From an uncultured beta proteobacterium (GTDB taxonomy: Bacteria > Pseudomonadota > Gammaproteobacteria > Burkholderiales > Burkholderiaceae_C): DNA of 35,108 bases. The stretch lies in the NCBI GenBank assembly GCA_903822435.1, contig CAIJPE010000194.1, positions 1 through 35,108 of the forward strand, given 5' to 3'. Position 1 is the first letter of the stretch. Each line of letters starts with the position of its first letter. The notes beneath the pieces are model-generated. The model saw only the letters and a list, made by a program, of their open reading frames with translations, ran no database searches and was not told the DNA's origin. This document shows, one piece after another, positions 27,662 through 35,108 of the stretch. The translations under genes were made by a program, and so were the position numbers.

Positions 27662-28895
27662 ACCCTGGCGCCTGCGCCACCGCATCGTGACGGCCTATGT
27701 GCTGCTGGCCTGCGCGGTGGGCGGTGTGTTCGCGGCTGCAGCCCAGCAGGCCATCGGCCGGGTCGAAGACCGGCTCATCGACCAGCGACTGGCCCGCACG
27801 GCCGACCGCCTGGTGGAGCGGCAACGCCAGGGGCTGGGCCTGGACCTCCCGCCCAGCGTCATGCTGTACGAGGGCGATGCCATTCCACTCGCCTTGCGTG
27901 GCCTGCCACCGGGACGGCATGAGCGCACGCTGGGCGTCGGCACGGTCAACGTGCTGGTGCGCAGCGACGGGCCACGGCCCTTCGTGCTCACCGATGACGA
28001 CGCCGAATTCGAGCGCATCCGTTGGCAGCTGGACGCCACGATGGCCGCAGCCTTCCTGGCCTGCCTGGGCGGTGCCGTGGTGCTGGGCCGTTCCACGGCC
28101 AGCCGGGTGATGGCACCCGTGACCGCCCTGGCCCGCGCCGTGGAGCAGGAACAGGCACCCGAGCGCTATCCCTCGCTGAAGGCGCCGGACGAAATGGGCG
28201 TGCTGGCCCGGGCCTTCGCGGCGCGCACCCAGGCACTGCAGCAGGTGCTGGCCCGCGAGCGGTGGTTCGTGGCCGACGTCAGCCATGAATTGCGCACGCC
28301 GCTGACGGTCATGCTCGGCGCGGCCGAGGTGCTGTGCGTGCAGGCCCGCGACCATGCGGCCTGGCGGGCGCACGCCGAGCGCATTCGCCGCACGGCCGCG
28401 GACACCTCGGCCCGTGTGTCGGCGCTGCTGTTGCTGTCGCGGGCACCGGAATCCCTGGACGCACCCCTCGTGGCCCTGGCCCCCATCGTCCGGCAGGAAG
28501 TTGAACGCTGCCAGGCCTTGCTGCAAGGCAAGGCCGTGACGCTGCACCTGGCGCTGGCGGAATCCGTGCAGGTGCGGGCCCGTGCCGAACTGGCCGCCAC
28601 GGCCGTTGGCAACCTCGTGCGCAACGCATGCCTGTACACCGAACGGGGCAGCGTCACCATTCGCCTGGAGCCCCACCGCCTCATCGTGCAGGACACCGGC
28701 AGCGGCATTCCATCGGCCATACGGGACAAGGTCTTCGAGCGCCTGGCGCCGGGAGAAACCGGCTCGCCCGCCGGCTCCGGCCTGGGCCTGGCCATCGTGC
28801 GCCGCGTGGCCGAACACCTGGGCTGGCAGGTGGCGCTGGAAGACTCAAGCCAGGCCGGAAGCCGCTTCGTCCTCGCCTGGCCGGCCGCGGACTGA
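27654..28895 (+). CDS. Membrane sensor histidine kinase
   Basis: A 413-residue kinase forming a pair with the regulator just upstream (8-base overlap, GTG start inside the regulator's last codons). Two membrane helices (about 11-30 and 129-147) bracket a ~98-residue periplasmic sensor region with no recognised domain and an acidic patch (DDDAEFE, about 114-120). A HAMP-like linker precedes the HisKA box with phospho-acceptor H211 (VSHELRTPL). The HATPase has N-box NLVRNA, G1 DTGSGIP and G2 GSGLGLAI. The signal is unknown; control of a TonB receptor suggests a metal or nutrient. The 3' end overlaps the convergent ABC gene by 51 bases. Confidence 0.93.
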   Translation: MSEPWRLRHRIVTAYVLLACAVGGVFAAAAQQAIGRVEDRLIDQRLARTADRLVERQRQGLGLDLPPSVMLYEGDAIPLALRGLPPGRHERTLGVGTVNVLVRSDGPRPFVLTDDDAEFERIRWQLDATMAAAFLACLGGAVVLGRSTASRVMAPVTALARAVEQEQAPERYPSLKAPDEMGVLARAFAARTQALQQVLARERWFVADVSHELRTPLTVMLGAAEVLCVQARDHAAWRAHAERIRRTAADTSARVSALLLLSRAPESLDAPLVALAPIVRQEVERCQALLQGKAVTLHLALAESVQVRARAELAATAVGNLVRNACLYTERGSVTIRLEPHRLIVQDTGSGIPSAIRDKVFERLAPGETGSPAGSGLGLAIVRRVAEHLGWQVALEDSSQAGSRFVLAWPAAD

Positions 28896-30386
28896 GGGCG
28901 CCCGCGTCCAGCGGCGCTCGATGGCATCGAAGCCGGCCTGCACCAGCAGGGCCAGCACGGCCGCGGGCAAGGCGCCGGCCAGCATCGTGGCGCTGTCGTT
29001 GACGGCCAGCCCCGAGACGATGCGCTCGCCCAGGCCACCGGCGCCGATGAAGGCGGCCATCGTGGCCGTGCCCACGTTGATGATGGCCGCGGTCTTCACG
29101 CCGGCCCAGATCAGCGGCATGGCCAGCGGGAGTTGCACCGACCGCAGGACTTGCGGGGGCGTCAGGCCCAGGGCCTGCCCGGCCATGGCCAGGCCCGCCG
29201 GCACGCCGCCCAGGCCGGCGTGCGTGTTGCGCACGATGGGCAGCAAGGCATAGAGAAACAGCGCCAGCAGGGCCGGCACGAAGCCGATGGCCCCCACCAG
29301 GGCAATCAGGAAAGCCAGCAGGGCCAGCGAGGGAATGGTCTGCAGCACGCCCACGGCCCCCAGCACCCACCCGCTCCAGCGGGGACGCTGCCAGGCCCAC
29401 ACGCCCAGGGGCACGCCCACCACCGTGGCCATGGCCAGCGAGCCGAACACCAGCAACAGGTGCTGCAGCGTCAGCCGCCACAGATCGGGTGCGAACAGGC
29501 GGGACATGAAGCTGCGACGGGCGGCGTCGCCTGCGGCCGGCGCCGAAGCCGTTGCCGGCGGCCCGGCCAGGAATTGCCGCGCCACCTCGGCAAAGGGTTG
29601 GCCGTCGAGCTCGGCCCGGGCATTCATCGCGATCATGGCGGGCTCGTCGATGCGCCCGGCCAAGGCCTGCAGGGGCTGCACGTTGACCGACTGGCGCATC
29701 AGCAGCACCGCGTCGTAGCGGGGGAAGAACTGCCGGTCGTCCACCAGCACGCGCAGGCCGTATCGGCCCACCTTGGCGTCGGTGGAATAGATGTCGATGA
29801 GGTCGACCTGCGCCGCCTTGATGGCCTCGTAGGCCAGTCCGTGGTCCAGCGCAGACCCCGGCGCCTGGGGCAAGGCATAGGCGCGCTGCAGCGCCGGCCA
29901 CCCATCGGCCCGGGCCTGGAACTCGTGCGAAAGGCCCAGGCGCAGGGCGTCGGGCGGCAGCCGGGCCAGGTCGGAAATGCGCACCAGGCCCAGGCGCTGC
30001 GCCACGCTTTCGCGAACGGCCAGCGCGTAGGTGTTGTTGAAACCCAGGGGCACGGCCGCCTTCAGCCCGCGCGGCGCCAGCCAGGCGTTGAGCTCGGCCA
30101 GCGTGGGGTTGCCTTCCCGCTTGAGGAGTTCCCGCACGATGGTGCCCGTGTACTCGGGGTAGATGTCCACCGATCCGCTGGCCAGCGCCTGCTCCAGGAT
30201 GCCGGTGTTGCCCAGGCCCTGCTTGTGCTCGGCCGGCACGCCGGCGGCCACCAGGGTCTGGCGCACGATCTCGCCCAGGATGTAGGACTCCGTGAAGCGC
30301 TTGGATCCCACCACCACCGTGTCGACCGCGCCCGCGGGACAGGCCCACGCTCCCAAGATCAGCACCAGGCACCAGACTGCTTTCAT
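28845..30386 (-). CDS. Fused substrate-binding/permease protein of an osmoprotectant (OpuC/YehYZ)-type ABC importer
   Basis: A 513-residue protein. A signal sequence (1-24) leads a periplasmic OsmF/OpuCC-type binding domain (about 25-290: VGSKRFTESYILGE, GLGNTGILEQALASGSVDIYPEYTGT), an Ala/Pro linker (about 305-320), then a permease domain (about 330-495) with six hydrophobic segments and the EAA-like loop 'QALGLTPPQVLRSVQLPLAMP'. Such proteins import glycine betaine, choline or, in the EgtU branch, ergothioneine. The order binding domain then permease is the reverse of the better-known permease-first fusions. No ATPase gene is adjacent, so it must borrow one or have it elsewhere. The ATG at 30386 begins the signal peptide. 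It is divergent from the methyltransferase gene. Confidence 0.92.
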   Translation of the reverse strand: MKAVWCLVLILGAWACPAGAVDTVVVGSKRFTESYILGEIVRQTLVAAGVPAEHKQGLGNTGILEQALASGSVDIYPEYTGTIVRELLKREGNPTLAELNAWLAPRGLKAAVPLGFNNTYALAVRESVAQRLGLVRISDLARLPPDALRLGLSHEFQARADGWPALQRAYALPQAPGSALDHGLAYEAIKAAQVDLIDIYSTDAKVGRYGLRVLVDDRQFFPRYDAVLLMRQSVNVQPLQALAGRIDEPAMIAMNARAELDGQPFAEVARQFLAGPPATASAPAAGDAARRSFMSRLFAPDLWRLTLQHLLLVFGSLAMATVVGVPLGVWAWQRPRWSGWVLGAVGVLQTIPSLALLAFLIALVGAIGFVPALLALFLYALLPIVRNTHAGLGGVPAGLAMAGQALGLTPPQVLRSVQLPLAMPLIWAGVKTAAIINVGTATMAAFIGAGGLGERIVSGLAVNDSATMLAGALPAAVLALLVQAGFDAIERRWTRAPSVRGRPGEDEAASGLA

Positions 30387-30475
30387 GCGCGCATTCTGTG
30401 GCCTGCAGGCCGGGGCGCATACTCGAAGGTCCCACTCTCCGCGATGGGCCGGCTGCCGGCATCGCCCATCGCGCA

Positions 30476-31198
30476 ATGCCGGGCTACCGCACCAAGCAGG
30501 AAAGCATTGCCATTCGCGGCGCCGCCGACCTCGTCATCCGGTCGCTCCTGGACCGCCAGCAGTTTTCCGATCCGCAGGGCGAGGCCGAACGGGCCGGGAT
30601 CTCCTCGGCCACCTGGCCCTTGTTCGGGTTGCTGTGGCCTTCGGGCGCCCATCTGGCCGCCCACATGGCCGAACACCTGCTGCGGCCTGGTGAGCGCATC
30701 CTGGAGATGGGCTGCGGCCTGGCCCTGGCCAGCCTGGTGGCACACCGGCGCGGCGCCGACGTCACGGCCAGCGACTGCCACCCCCTGGCCGGGCCCTTCC
30801 TGGCGGCCAACCTGCAGCTCAATGGCATGACTCCGCTGAAGTACCGGCACGGTGAATGGGCCCTGCCGCTGACAGCTTCGCCGCCCTCGGCGTCGGGATC
30901 GGGATCGGTGCAGGGGCGCTATGACCTGCTGATGGGCAGCGACGTGCTCTACGACCGCGACGCCAGCGTGGCCTTGGCCGGCTTCATCGGCCGCCATGCC
31001 TGCGCCGCCGCCGAGGTGTGGATCGTCGATCCCGACCGCGGCAACCGACCCCGCTTTTCGGCGCTGATGGCCGAAGCCGGCTTCGGGCTGGTCCAGACGC
31101 GGTTGGACCAAGCGGCAAACCCCGAAGGCCCCGGCTACAAGGGTCGGCTGCTGACGTACCGGCGCCTTGCAAAGGGTGTGGACGCGGCCGCAGGCTGA
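30476..31198 (+). CDS. Class I SAM-dependent methyltransferase (METTL21/FAM86-like)
   Basis: A 240-residue cytoplasmic enzyme with a Rossmann methyltransferase fold. SAM motif I LEMGCGLALAS is at 76-86, an acidic residue ending the next strand is D100 (TASDCHP), and the 'WPSGAHLAAHM' segment before motif I together with 'DLLMGSDVLYD' after it are typical of the METTL21/FAM86-like group, members of which methylate protein lysines. The target here is unknown. The ATG at 30476 begins the conserved 'YRTK..si' segment. It is divergent from the ABC fusion gene with 89 bases between starts; the next gene begins 97 bases after its stop and is unrelated. Confidence 0.88.
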   Translation: MPGYRTKQESIAIRGAADLVIRSLLDRQQFSDPQGEAERAGISSATWPLFGLLWPSGAHLAAHMAEHLLRPGERILEMGCGLALASLVAHRRGADVTASDCHPLAGPFLAANLQLNGMTPLKYRHGEWALPLTASPPSASGSGSVQGRYDLLMGSDVLYDRDASVALAGFIGRHACAAAEVWIVDPDRGNRPRFSALMAEAGFGLVQTRLDQAANPEGPGYKGRLLTYRRLAKGVDAAAG

Positions 31199-31295
31199 AC
31201 TGGGCCGCGTGCCGCCCTCTTTTGCAGCGACCGCGCGCGGCCAAGGCACCCTAAGCTGCCACGTTGCCACCCCGGTGGACTTGCTCGGAACACAC

Positions 31296-32039
31296 ATGTC
31301 GTCCCCATTGCGCCCAAGCAAGCTGCAAGTCCTCGCCATGGGCATGCTCTGTGCGTTGTCCGCCCGTGGCGACCCCGGCTATTACGTCGTCACGCCTTAC
31401 GACAACGAAAGCCTGCGATGGGTGGACCTGCGCTATTGGACCGTTCAGCAGCACGCAGGCACGCAGGTCGTGTGGCCTGAACTGGGGCTGGGCTACGGTG
31501 TGAGCAGCCGGTGGAGCACGGAATTGTTCGTGAGCTGGGAAGGATCGCGGATCGAGGCCGTTCGGCCGGGCACGCTGAACTGGCAGAACGACGTGCTGCT
31601 GACCCAGGGTGAACTGCCGCTGGACATCGCCTTGCACACGCAATGGATCCGCGATGCCGACCCGCCACACCAGCGCGCACTGGAGTGGGGCCCCTTGCTG
31701 CAGACCAATGTCGGGCGCACGCAACTCAACCTGAACCTCATCCTCGCTCGCGAACTGGGCGGCCCCTCCACGAGGCCCACGCAACTCAAGATTCAGTGGC
31801 AGGTGCGCCATCACACCTGGCCCAGTGTGCATCTGGGCCTGCAGGGCTTCGCCGAGATGGGCACCTGGAACGACACGCTGCCCACGCCATTGCAGTCGCA
31901 CCGGGCCGGGCCAGCGCTGTTCGGCACCTGGCGGTTGCAAGGACGCGAGGCGATCCAGTTCCAGGCCGCCTGGCTGGTGGGCAAGACCTACGGGCGCAAC
32001 GGCGACATGTTCACCGCCCGATCGGTCTACGAGTTCTGA
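31296..32039 (+). CDS. Conserved hypothetical exported protein, probable outer-membrane beta-barrel
   Basis: A 247-residue protein I cannot assign to a named family. It has a short N-terminal hydrophobic segment (about 9-24, followed by Gly-Asp-Pro) that could be a signal peptide. The rest alternates polar and hydrophobic residues in short strands rich in Trp, Tyr, Gly and Leu (for example LGLGYGVSSRWSTELFVSW near 65-85), and the last residue is Phe (SVYEF), both typical of small outer-membrane barrels. There is a marked lack of Cys. It is convergent with the ABC transporter ATPase gene (10-base gap). The in-frame sequence upstream of 31296 overlaps the methyltransferase end and looks non-coding. 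Confidence 0.75.
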   Translation: MSSPLRPSKLQVLAMGMLCALSARGDPGYYVVTPYDNESLRWVDLRYWTVQQHAGTQVVWPELGLGYGVSSRWSTELFVSWEGSRIEAVRPGTLNWQNDVLLTQGELPLDIALHTQWIRDADPPHQRALEWGPLLQTNVGRTQLNLNLILARELGGPSTRPTQLKIQWQVRHHTWPSVHLGLQGFAEMGTWNDTLPTPLQSHRAGPALFGTWRLQGREAIQFQAAWLVGKTYGRNGDMFTARSVYEF

Positions 32040-32049
32040 ACGACGCGGC

Positions 32050-32847
32050 TCAAGGCGCCGCAGCCGCAGCCTGCTTCTGCGCGGCCAGCACCTCGCTGCG
32101 CACGGCCTCGGTCAGGTCGGCCTTGATCTGGCTGAACACCGGCGTGGTCTTGACCGAGTAATGCCGCGGGTGCGCCAGCGGCACCGGCAGCTCGAGCTTG
32201 ATGCGGCCGGGCCGCGCGCTCATCACGACCACGCGGCTGCCCATGAAGACGGCCTCGTCGATGTCGTGGGTGACGAAGAGCACGGTCTTGCGCCGGCGTT
32301 CCCAGATGCCCAGCAGCAGCTCCTGCATCAGCTCGCGGGTCTGGTGGTCCAGGGCGCCGAATGGTTCGTCCATGAGGAGGATGCGCGGATCGTTGGCCAG
32401 CGCGCGGGCCAGCGCCGTGCGCTGCTGCATGCCGCCCGAAAGCTGCTTGGGGTAGTGCCCGGCAAAGCCCTGCAACCCCACCTGGGCCAGATAGGCCTGG
32501 GCGATCTCCAGCTGCCGCGCCCGGGGCAGGCCGCGTTCACGCAGGCCGAAGCACACGTTGTCCAGCACCGTCAGCCATGGGAAGAGCGTGTAGCTCTGGA
32601 ACACCATGCCGCGGTCGGCACCGGGTCCCAGGATGCGCCGGCCGTCCAGCAGCACCTCGCCGGCCGTGGGCTGGTCCAGGCCGGCCACGATGCGCAGCAG
32701 CGTGCTCTTGCCGCAGCCGCTGGGGCCCAGGATGGTGATGAAGTCGTTCTCGGCCACCCGCAGGTGCGTGGACTGAAGCGCCAGCGTCGAGGACCCGGCC
32801 GACACGAACCGGCGCTCCACCCCACGGACCTTGAGGATGCTGCTCAT
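32050..32847 (-). CDS. NitT/TauT-type ABC importer ATPase
   Basis: A 265-residue cytoplasmic ATPase that drives the importer encoded just upstream. Walker A GPSGCGKST is at 41-49, the Q-loop Gln at 84, signature LSGGMQQR at 136-143, Walker B ILLMDEP at 156-162, D-loop GALD and switch His 194 (THDIDEA). The 'FPWLTVLDNVCFGL' stretch is typical of TauB/SsuB/NrtD-like ATPases. The ATG at 32847 overlaps the permease stop as ATGA. The Ala/Gln-rich C-terminal tail is variable. Together with the permease, binding protein and hutH it forms one minus-strand run. Confidence 0.95.
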   Translation of the reverse strand: MSSILKVRGVERRFVSAGSSTLALQSTHLRVAENDFITILGPSGCGKSTLLRIVAGLDQPTAGEVLLDGRRILGPGADRGMVFQSYTLFPWLTVLDNVCFGLRERGLPRARQLEIAQAYLAQVGLQGFAGHYPKQLSGGMQQRTALARALANDPRILLMDEPFGALDHQTRELMQELLLGIWERRRKTVLFVTHDIDEAVFMGSRVVVMSARPGRIKLELPVPLAHPRHYSVKTTPVFSQIKADLTEAVRSEVLAAQKQAAAAAP

Positions 32848-33620
32848 CGAAGTTGCGCCCAGGGGAACAGTCGCCGGTTCAGCGCCTTGCAGGCGAAATC
32901 GCTGGCCAGCCCGATCACCCCGATCACGATGATGCCGAAGATGATCTGGTCGGTGGCCAGCAGGGCCTGGCTGTCGGTGATCATGTGGCCGATGCCGCTG
33001 GACGCACCGATGAGTTCGGCCACGATCACGTAGGTCCAGGCCCAGCCGAGCACCATGCGCAAAATCTCGGCCATCTCGGGCGCAGCGCCGGGTATCAGCA
33101 CGCGGCGGATCAGGTTGCGGTCGCTCACGCCCAGGGTGTAGGCGGCCTCGACCAGGTCGCGCCGGGTCTGGCCCACGGTGACGGCCACCATCAGCACCAG
33201 CTGGAAGAAGCTGCCGATGAAGATGACCGCCAGCTTCTGTGCTTCGCCGATGCCCGCCCAGAGAATGAGCAGCGGGATGAAGGCGCTGGCCGGCAGGTAA
33301 CGCGCAAAGCTCACGAAGGGTTCGAAGAAGGCCTCCACCGGCTTGTAGGCCCCCATCGCCACGCCCAGCGGCAGTGCCAGCACGGCGGCGATGGCAAAGC
33401 CGCCCAGCACCCGCCACACCGTCATGCCGATGTCCTTGGCAAAACCCATCTCGGTGAGCAGCGTGTAACCGCTCCGGATCATCGTGAGCGGGTCGGCCAG
33501 GAAGGTCTTGCTCACGAAGCCGCCCAGCGTGGCCGCCGACCAGACAGCCACGAACACCACGAAGAAGGCGATGCCCAGCACGACGCGGGTGGCCGGCGCC
33601 ACGGGGGTGAGCGGCCGCAT
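32844..33620 (-). CDS. NitT/TauT-type ABC importer permease
   Basis: A 258-residue inner-membrane permease with about six helices (first at 13-32, last near 225-245) and the EAA-type coupling loop 'EAAYTLGVSDRNLIRRVLIPGAAPE' region near 157-181 that contacts the ATPase. Family members move taurine, alkanesulfonates, nitrate or pyrimidine-related compounds. The ATG at 33620 lies 18 bases after the binding-protein stop, and its own stop overlaps the ATPase start. Cargo is inferred from hutH next door rather than from the permease itself. Confidence 0.94.
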   Translation of the reverse strand: MRPLTPVAPATRVVLGIAFFVVFVAVWSAATLGGFVSKTFLADPLTMIRSGYTLLTEMGFAKDIGMTVWRVLGGFAIAAVLALPLGVAMGAYKPVEAFFEPFVSFARYLPASAFIPLLILWAGIGEAQKLAVIFIGSFFQLVLMVAVTVGQTRRDLVEAAYTLGVSDRNLIRRVLIPGAAPEMAEILRMVLGWAWTYVIVAELIGASSGIGHMITDSQALLATDQIIFGIIVIGVIGLASDFACKALNRRLFPWAQLR

Positions 33621-33638
33621 GTCAGAACACCCGAAGCG

Positions 33639-34586
33639 TCACTTCAGGAAGCGGGTGTCGGCCAGTCGGGTCAAGTCGGGGATCTGCTTGATGATGCCCG
33701 CGTCCAGCAGCAGGTCGGCTGCCTCCTTGGTGAAGGCGGCGTGCTCGCCGGCAAAGAACTTCTGGTTGGCGGCGCGGTCCTGCCAGCGCAGGTAGGCCTG
33801 GCTTTTCTCGAAGGCCTCGCCGCTTTGCTTGACGTCCGCGCCCATGATCTCGAAGCTCTTCTTCGGGTCGTTCTTGACCAGTTCGACCGCGTCGAAATAG
33901 GCGTCGGCCAGGGCCTTGGCGGCCTTCGGGTTCTCGGCCAGAAACTTGGGCGTGCAGCCGAAGGTGTCCATCACCATCGGATAGTCCAGCGTGGTGGCGA
34001 TGATCTTGCCGGCCTCGGGCTTGGCGCGCACGGCGCTGAGGTAGGGCTCGTAGGTCATGGCCGCATCGATGCCGTCGGTGCCGGCGATCATGGCGTTGGC
34101 GGCAGCCTGCGGCGCCAGGTTCACGACCTTCACGTCCTTGATGGTCAGGCCGTTCTTCTTGAGCATCCAGGCCAGGCCGAAGAACGGTGCCGTGCCCGGG
34201 GCATCGGCGGCCACGGTCTTGCCCTTCAGGTCGGCGATCCTGGCGATGCCGGGCTTGACGACCATTCCGTCGGCGCCGTAGCTCTTGTCGAGCTGGAAGA
34301 TCTGCGTGGTGGCCACGCCGCCGGCGTTCCAGACCACCCAGGTCTCGACCGTGGTGGCAGCGCACTGGATATCGCCCGAGGCGATGGCGAGGTGGCGGTC
34401 CTTCTGGGGGATCTTCTTCAGGCTCACGTCCAGGCCGTGCTTCTTGAACAGGCCAGCCTCCTTGGCCAGGGTGAGCGGCGCGAAGCCGGTCCAGCCACTG
34501 ATGCCGATGGCCACGGCGGTGTCCTGGGCGCTGGCGGCGCCCATGAGCATGCAGCCGGCGAGGGCAAGGGATGCCTTGAAGGTCAT
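33639..34586 (-). CDS. NitT/TauT-type ABC importer substrate-binding protein
   Basis: A 315-residue periplasmic binding protein. The signal peptide (1-20) ends ASA before QD; an L-A-G-C string at 9-12 is too close to the N-terminus to be a convincing lipobox. The mature part has the TauA/SsuA/NrtA-type start 'VAIGISGWTGFAPLTLAKEAGLF', 'GDIQCAATTVETWV', and 'LKGKTVAADAPGTAPFFGL' strands lining the ligand cleft. The ATG at 34586 has a strong AGGAGA site. It lies 63 bases downstream of hutH on the same strand, which suggests its ligand is histidine, urocanate or a breakdown product (inference). Confidence 0.94.
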   Translation of the reverse strand: MTFKASLALAGCMLMGAASAQDTAVAIGISGWTGFAPLTLAKEAGLFKKHGLDVSLKKIPQKDRHLAIASGDIQCAATTVETWVVWNAGGVATTQIFQLDKSYGADGMVVKPGIARIADLKGKTVAADAPGTAPFFGLAWMLKKNGLTIKDVKVVNLAPQAAANAMIAGTDGIDAAMTYEPYLSAVRAKPEAGKIIATTLDYPMVMDTFGCTPKFLAENPKAAKALADAYFDAVELVKNDPKKSFEIMGADVKQSGEAFEKSQAYLRWQDRAANQKFFAGEHAAFTKEAADLLLDAGIIKQIPDLTRLADTRFLK

Positions 34587-34649
34587 GGTCTTCTCCTGGA
34601 AGGGGTGGATCGCAATGAAAGGGGCGAAGGCTTGCAAGGCACGTGCCGA

Positions 34650-35108
34650 TCAGGCCGCCACCCACAGGGCGGGCAGGTCCGGCAAGGCGCCCAGCACCCG
34701 GCCCAGCGCACCGCTGTGCACCAGAAAGGCTGCGGCCTGGATGTCGGGTGCGATGGTGCGGTCCACGGGCATGGCCGGGCAGCGTTCGCGCAGCAGGGCG
34801 TGGGCGGCCTCCAGCGGGTCGGAGCTGCGAAGCGGGCGCAGGAAGTCCACGCCCTGCGCCGCGGCCAGCCATTCGATGGCCAGGATGTGGCCCACGTTGG
34901 CAATCATCGGCTGCAGGCGCCGCGCCGCGAAGGTGGCCATGCTCACATGGTCTTCCTGGTTGGCGCTGGTGGGCAGGCTGTCCACGCTGGCCGGGTGGGC
35001 CAATGATTTGTTCTCAGAAGCGAGTGCCGCCGCCGTCACATGCGCGATCATGAAACCGCTGTTCAGACCCGCGTCAGCGGTGAGGAACGGTGGCAGGCGC
35101 GACACACC
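34650..35108 (-). CDS. hutH: Histidine ammonia-lyase, C-terminal part (5' truncated by window)
   Basis: The last ~151 residues of a protein whose start lies beyond the window. The segment [18 protein letters not shown], then [20 protein letters not shown], is the highly conserved C-terminal active-site region of HutH (including the QEDHVSM stretch), which deaminates histidine to urocanate. The MIO-forming Ala-Ser-Gly lies outside the window. Phenylalanine and tyrosine ammonia-lyases share the fold, but this string fits HutH best. It is the first visible gene of a minus-strand run that continues into an ABC importer. Confidence 0.93.
   Translation of the reverse strand, partial: GVSRLPPFLTADAGLNSGFMIAHVTAAALASENKSLAHPASVDSLPTSANQEDHVSMATFAARRLQPMIANVGHILAIEWLAAAQGVDFLRPLRSSDPLEAAHALLRERCPAMPVDRTIAPDIQAAAFLVHSGALGRVLGALPDLPALWVAA

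Noticed and set aside
27968..28025. Acidic patch in the sensor kinase considered as an ExxE iron-binding motif as in VgrS
   Set aside because: The residues read E-F-E, not E-x-x-E, so there is no support for iron binding.
32050..32847. This ATPase considered as the missing subunit for the osmoprotectant-type fusion at 28845-30386
   Set aside because: It overlaps its own permease gene and has TauB/SsuB-type features; the fusion would need an OpuCA/ProV-like ATPase.
32853..35006. A very long open frame on the plus strand across the ABC operon, and a similar one on the minus strand at 6256-7896 across ctpA
   Set aside because: They run antisense to clearly conserved genes, are rich in His/Gln/Arg/Gly with no domain, and are expected from few stop codons in GC-rich DNA.

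Overview
The window is very GC-rich, gene-dense double-stranded chromosomal DNA. It most likely comes from a betaproteobacterium of the order Burkholderiales, in or near the Rubrivivax/Leptothrix/Roseateles/Ideonella group. That placement is inference. It rests on an EpsA-type LuxR regulator of the exosortase (PEP-CTERM) family beside exopolysaccharide genes, a PEP-CTERM tail protein, a 447-residue enterobacterial-type ArgG, BLUF and GGDEF-EAL signalling genes, and many short overlaps between adjacent genes. I see no tRNA, rRNA, CRISPR array, insertion sequence, integrase or phage gene, so this is ordinary chromosome with accessory islands.

Layout. 1-3600: the end of an exopolysaccharide locus (flippase C-terminus, WecG/TagA glycosyltransferase, EpsA regulator, MraY/WecA-like phosphoglycosyltransferase). 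3628-6117: a SCO-type metallochaperone-like protein divergent from a porin and a tiny PstS-like periplasmic protein. 6313-10552: periplasmic C-terminal processing protease, MoeB/ThiF-type adenylyltransferase, LOG-family protein and arginase. 10614-13901: a secreted trypsin-like protease whose end overlaps a membrane FHA protein, then a PuuD-like class I amidotransferase. 13855-17702 (minus strand): a DUF429 RNase H-like protein, an Lhr-type 'ligase-associated' DEXH helicase and an SNase-fold protein. 17754-21895: Rhizobium-type asparaginase, a PAS/GGDEF/EAL protein overlapping a BLUF photoreceptor gene, and an MHFG-type PEP-CTERM protein. 22113-28895: argG, a YncE-like beta-propeller and TonB receptor pair, and the divergent two-component system that probably controls them. 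28845-32039: a fused osmoprotectant-type ABC protein, a methyltransferase and a beta-barrel protein of unknown role. 32050-35108 (minus strand): hutH (partial) followed by a complete NitT/TauT-type ABC importer.

How the genes may work together. The BLUF/GGDEF-EAL pair could feed light information into c-di-GMP, which in such bacteria commonly controls exopolysaccharide and surface protein output; both kinds of target are present (EPS locus, PEP-CTERM protein). The two-component genes share an intergenic region with the TonB receptor, and that region holds a direct-repeat operator typical of the PmrA/QseB family. The helicase is not next to the ligase, exonuclease and phosphoesterase genes it usually accompanies. 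It is translationally coupled instead to a predicted RNase H-fold nuclease, which makes this the best candidate here for a little-described system. The hutH-linked importer probably takes up histidine, urocanate or a relative.
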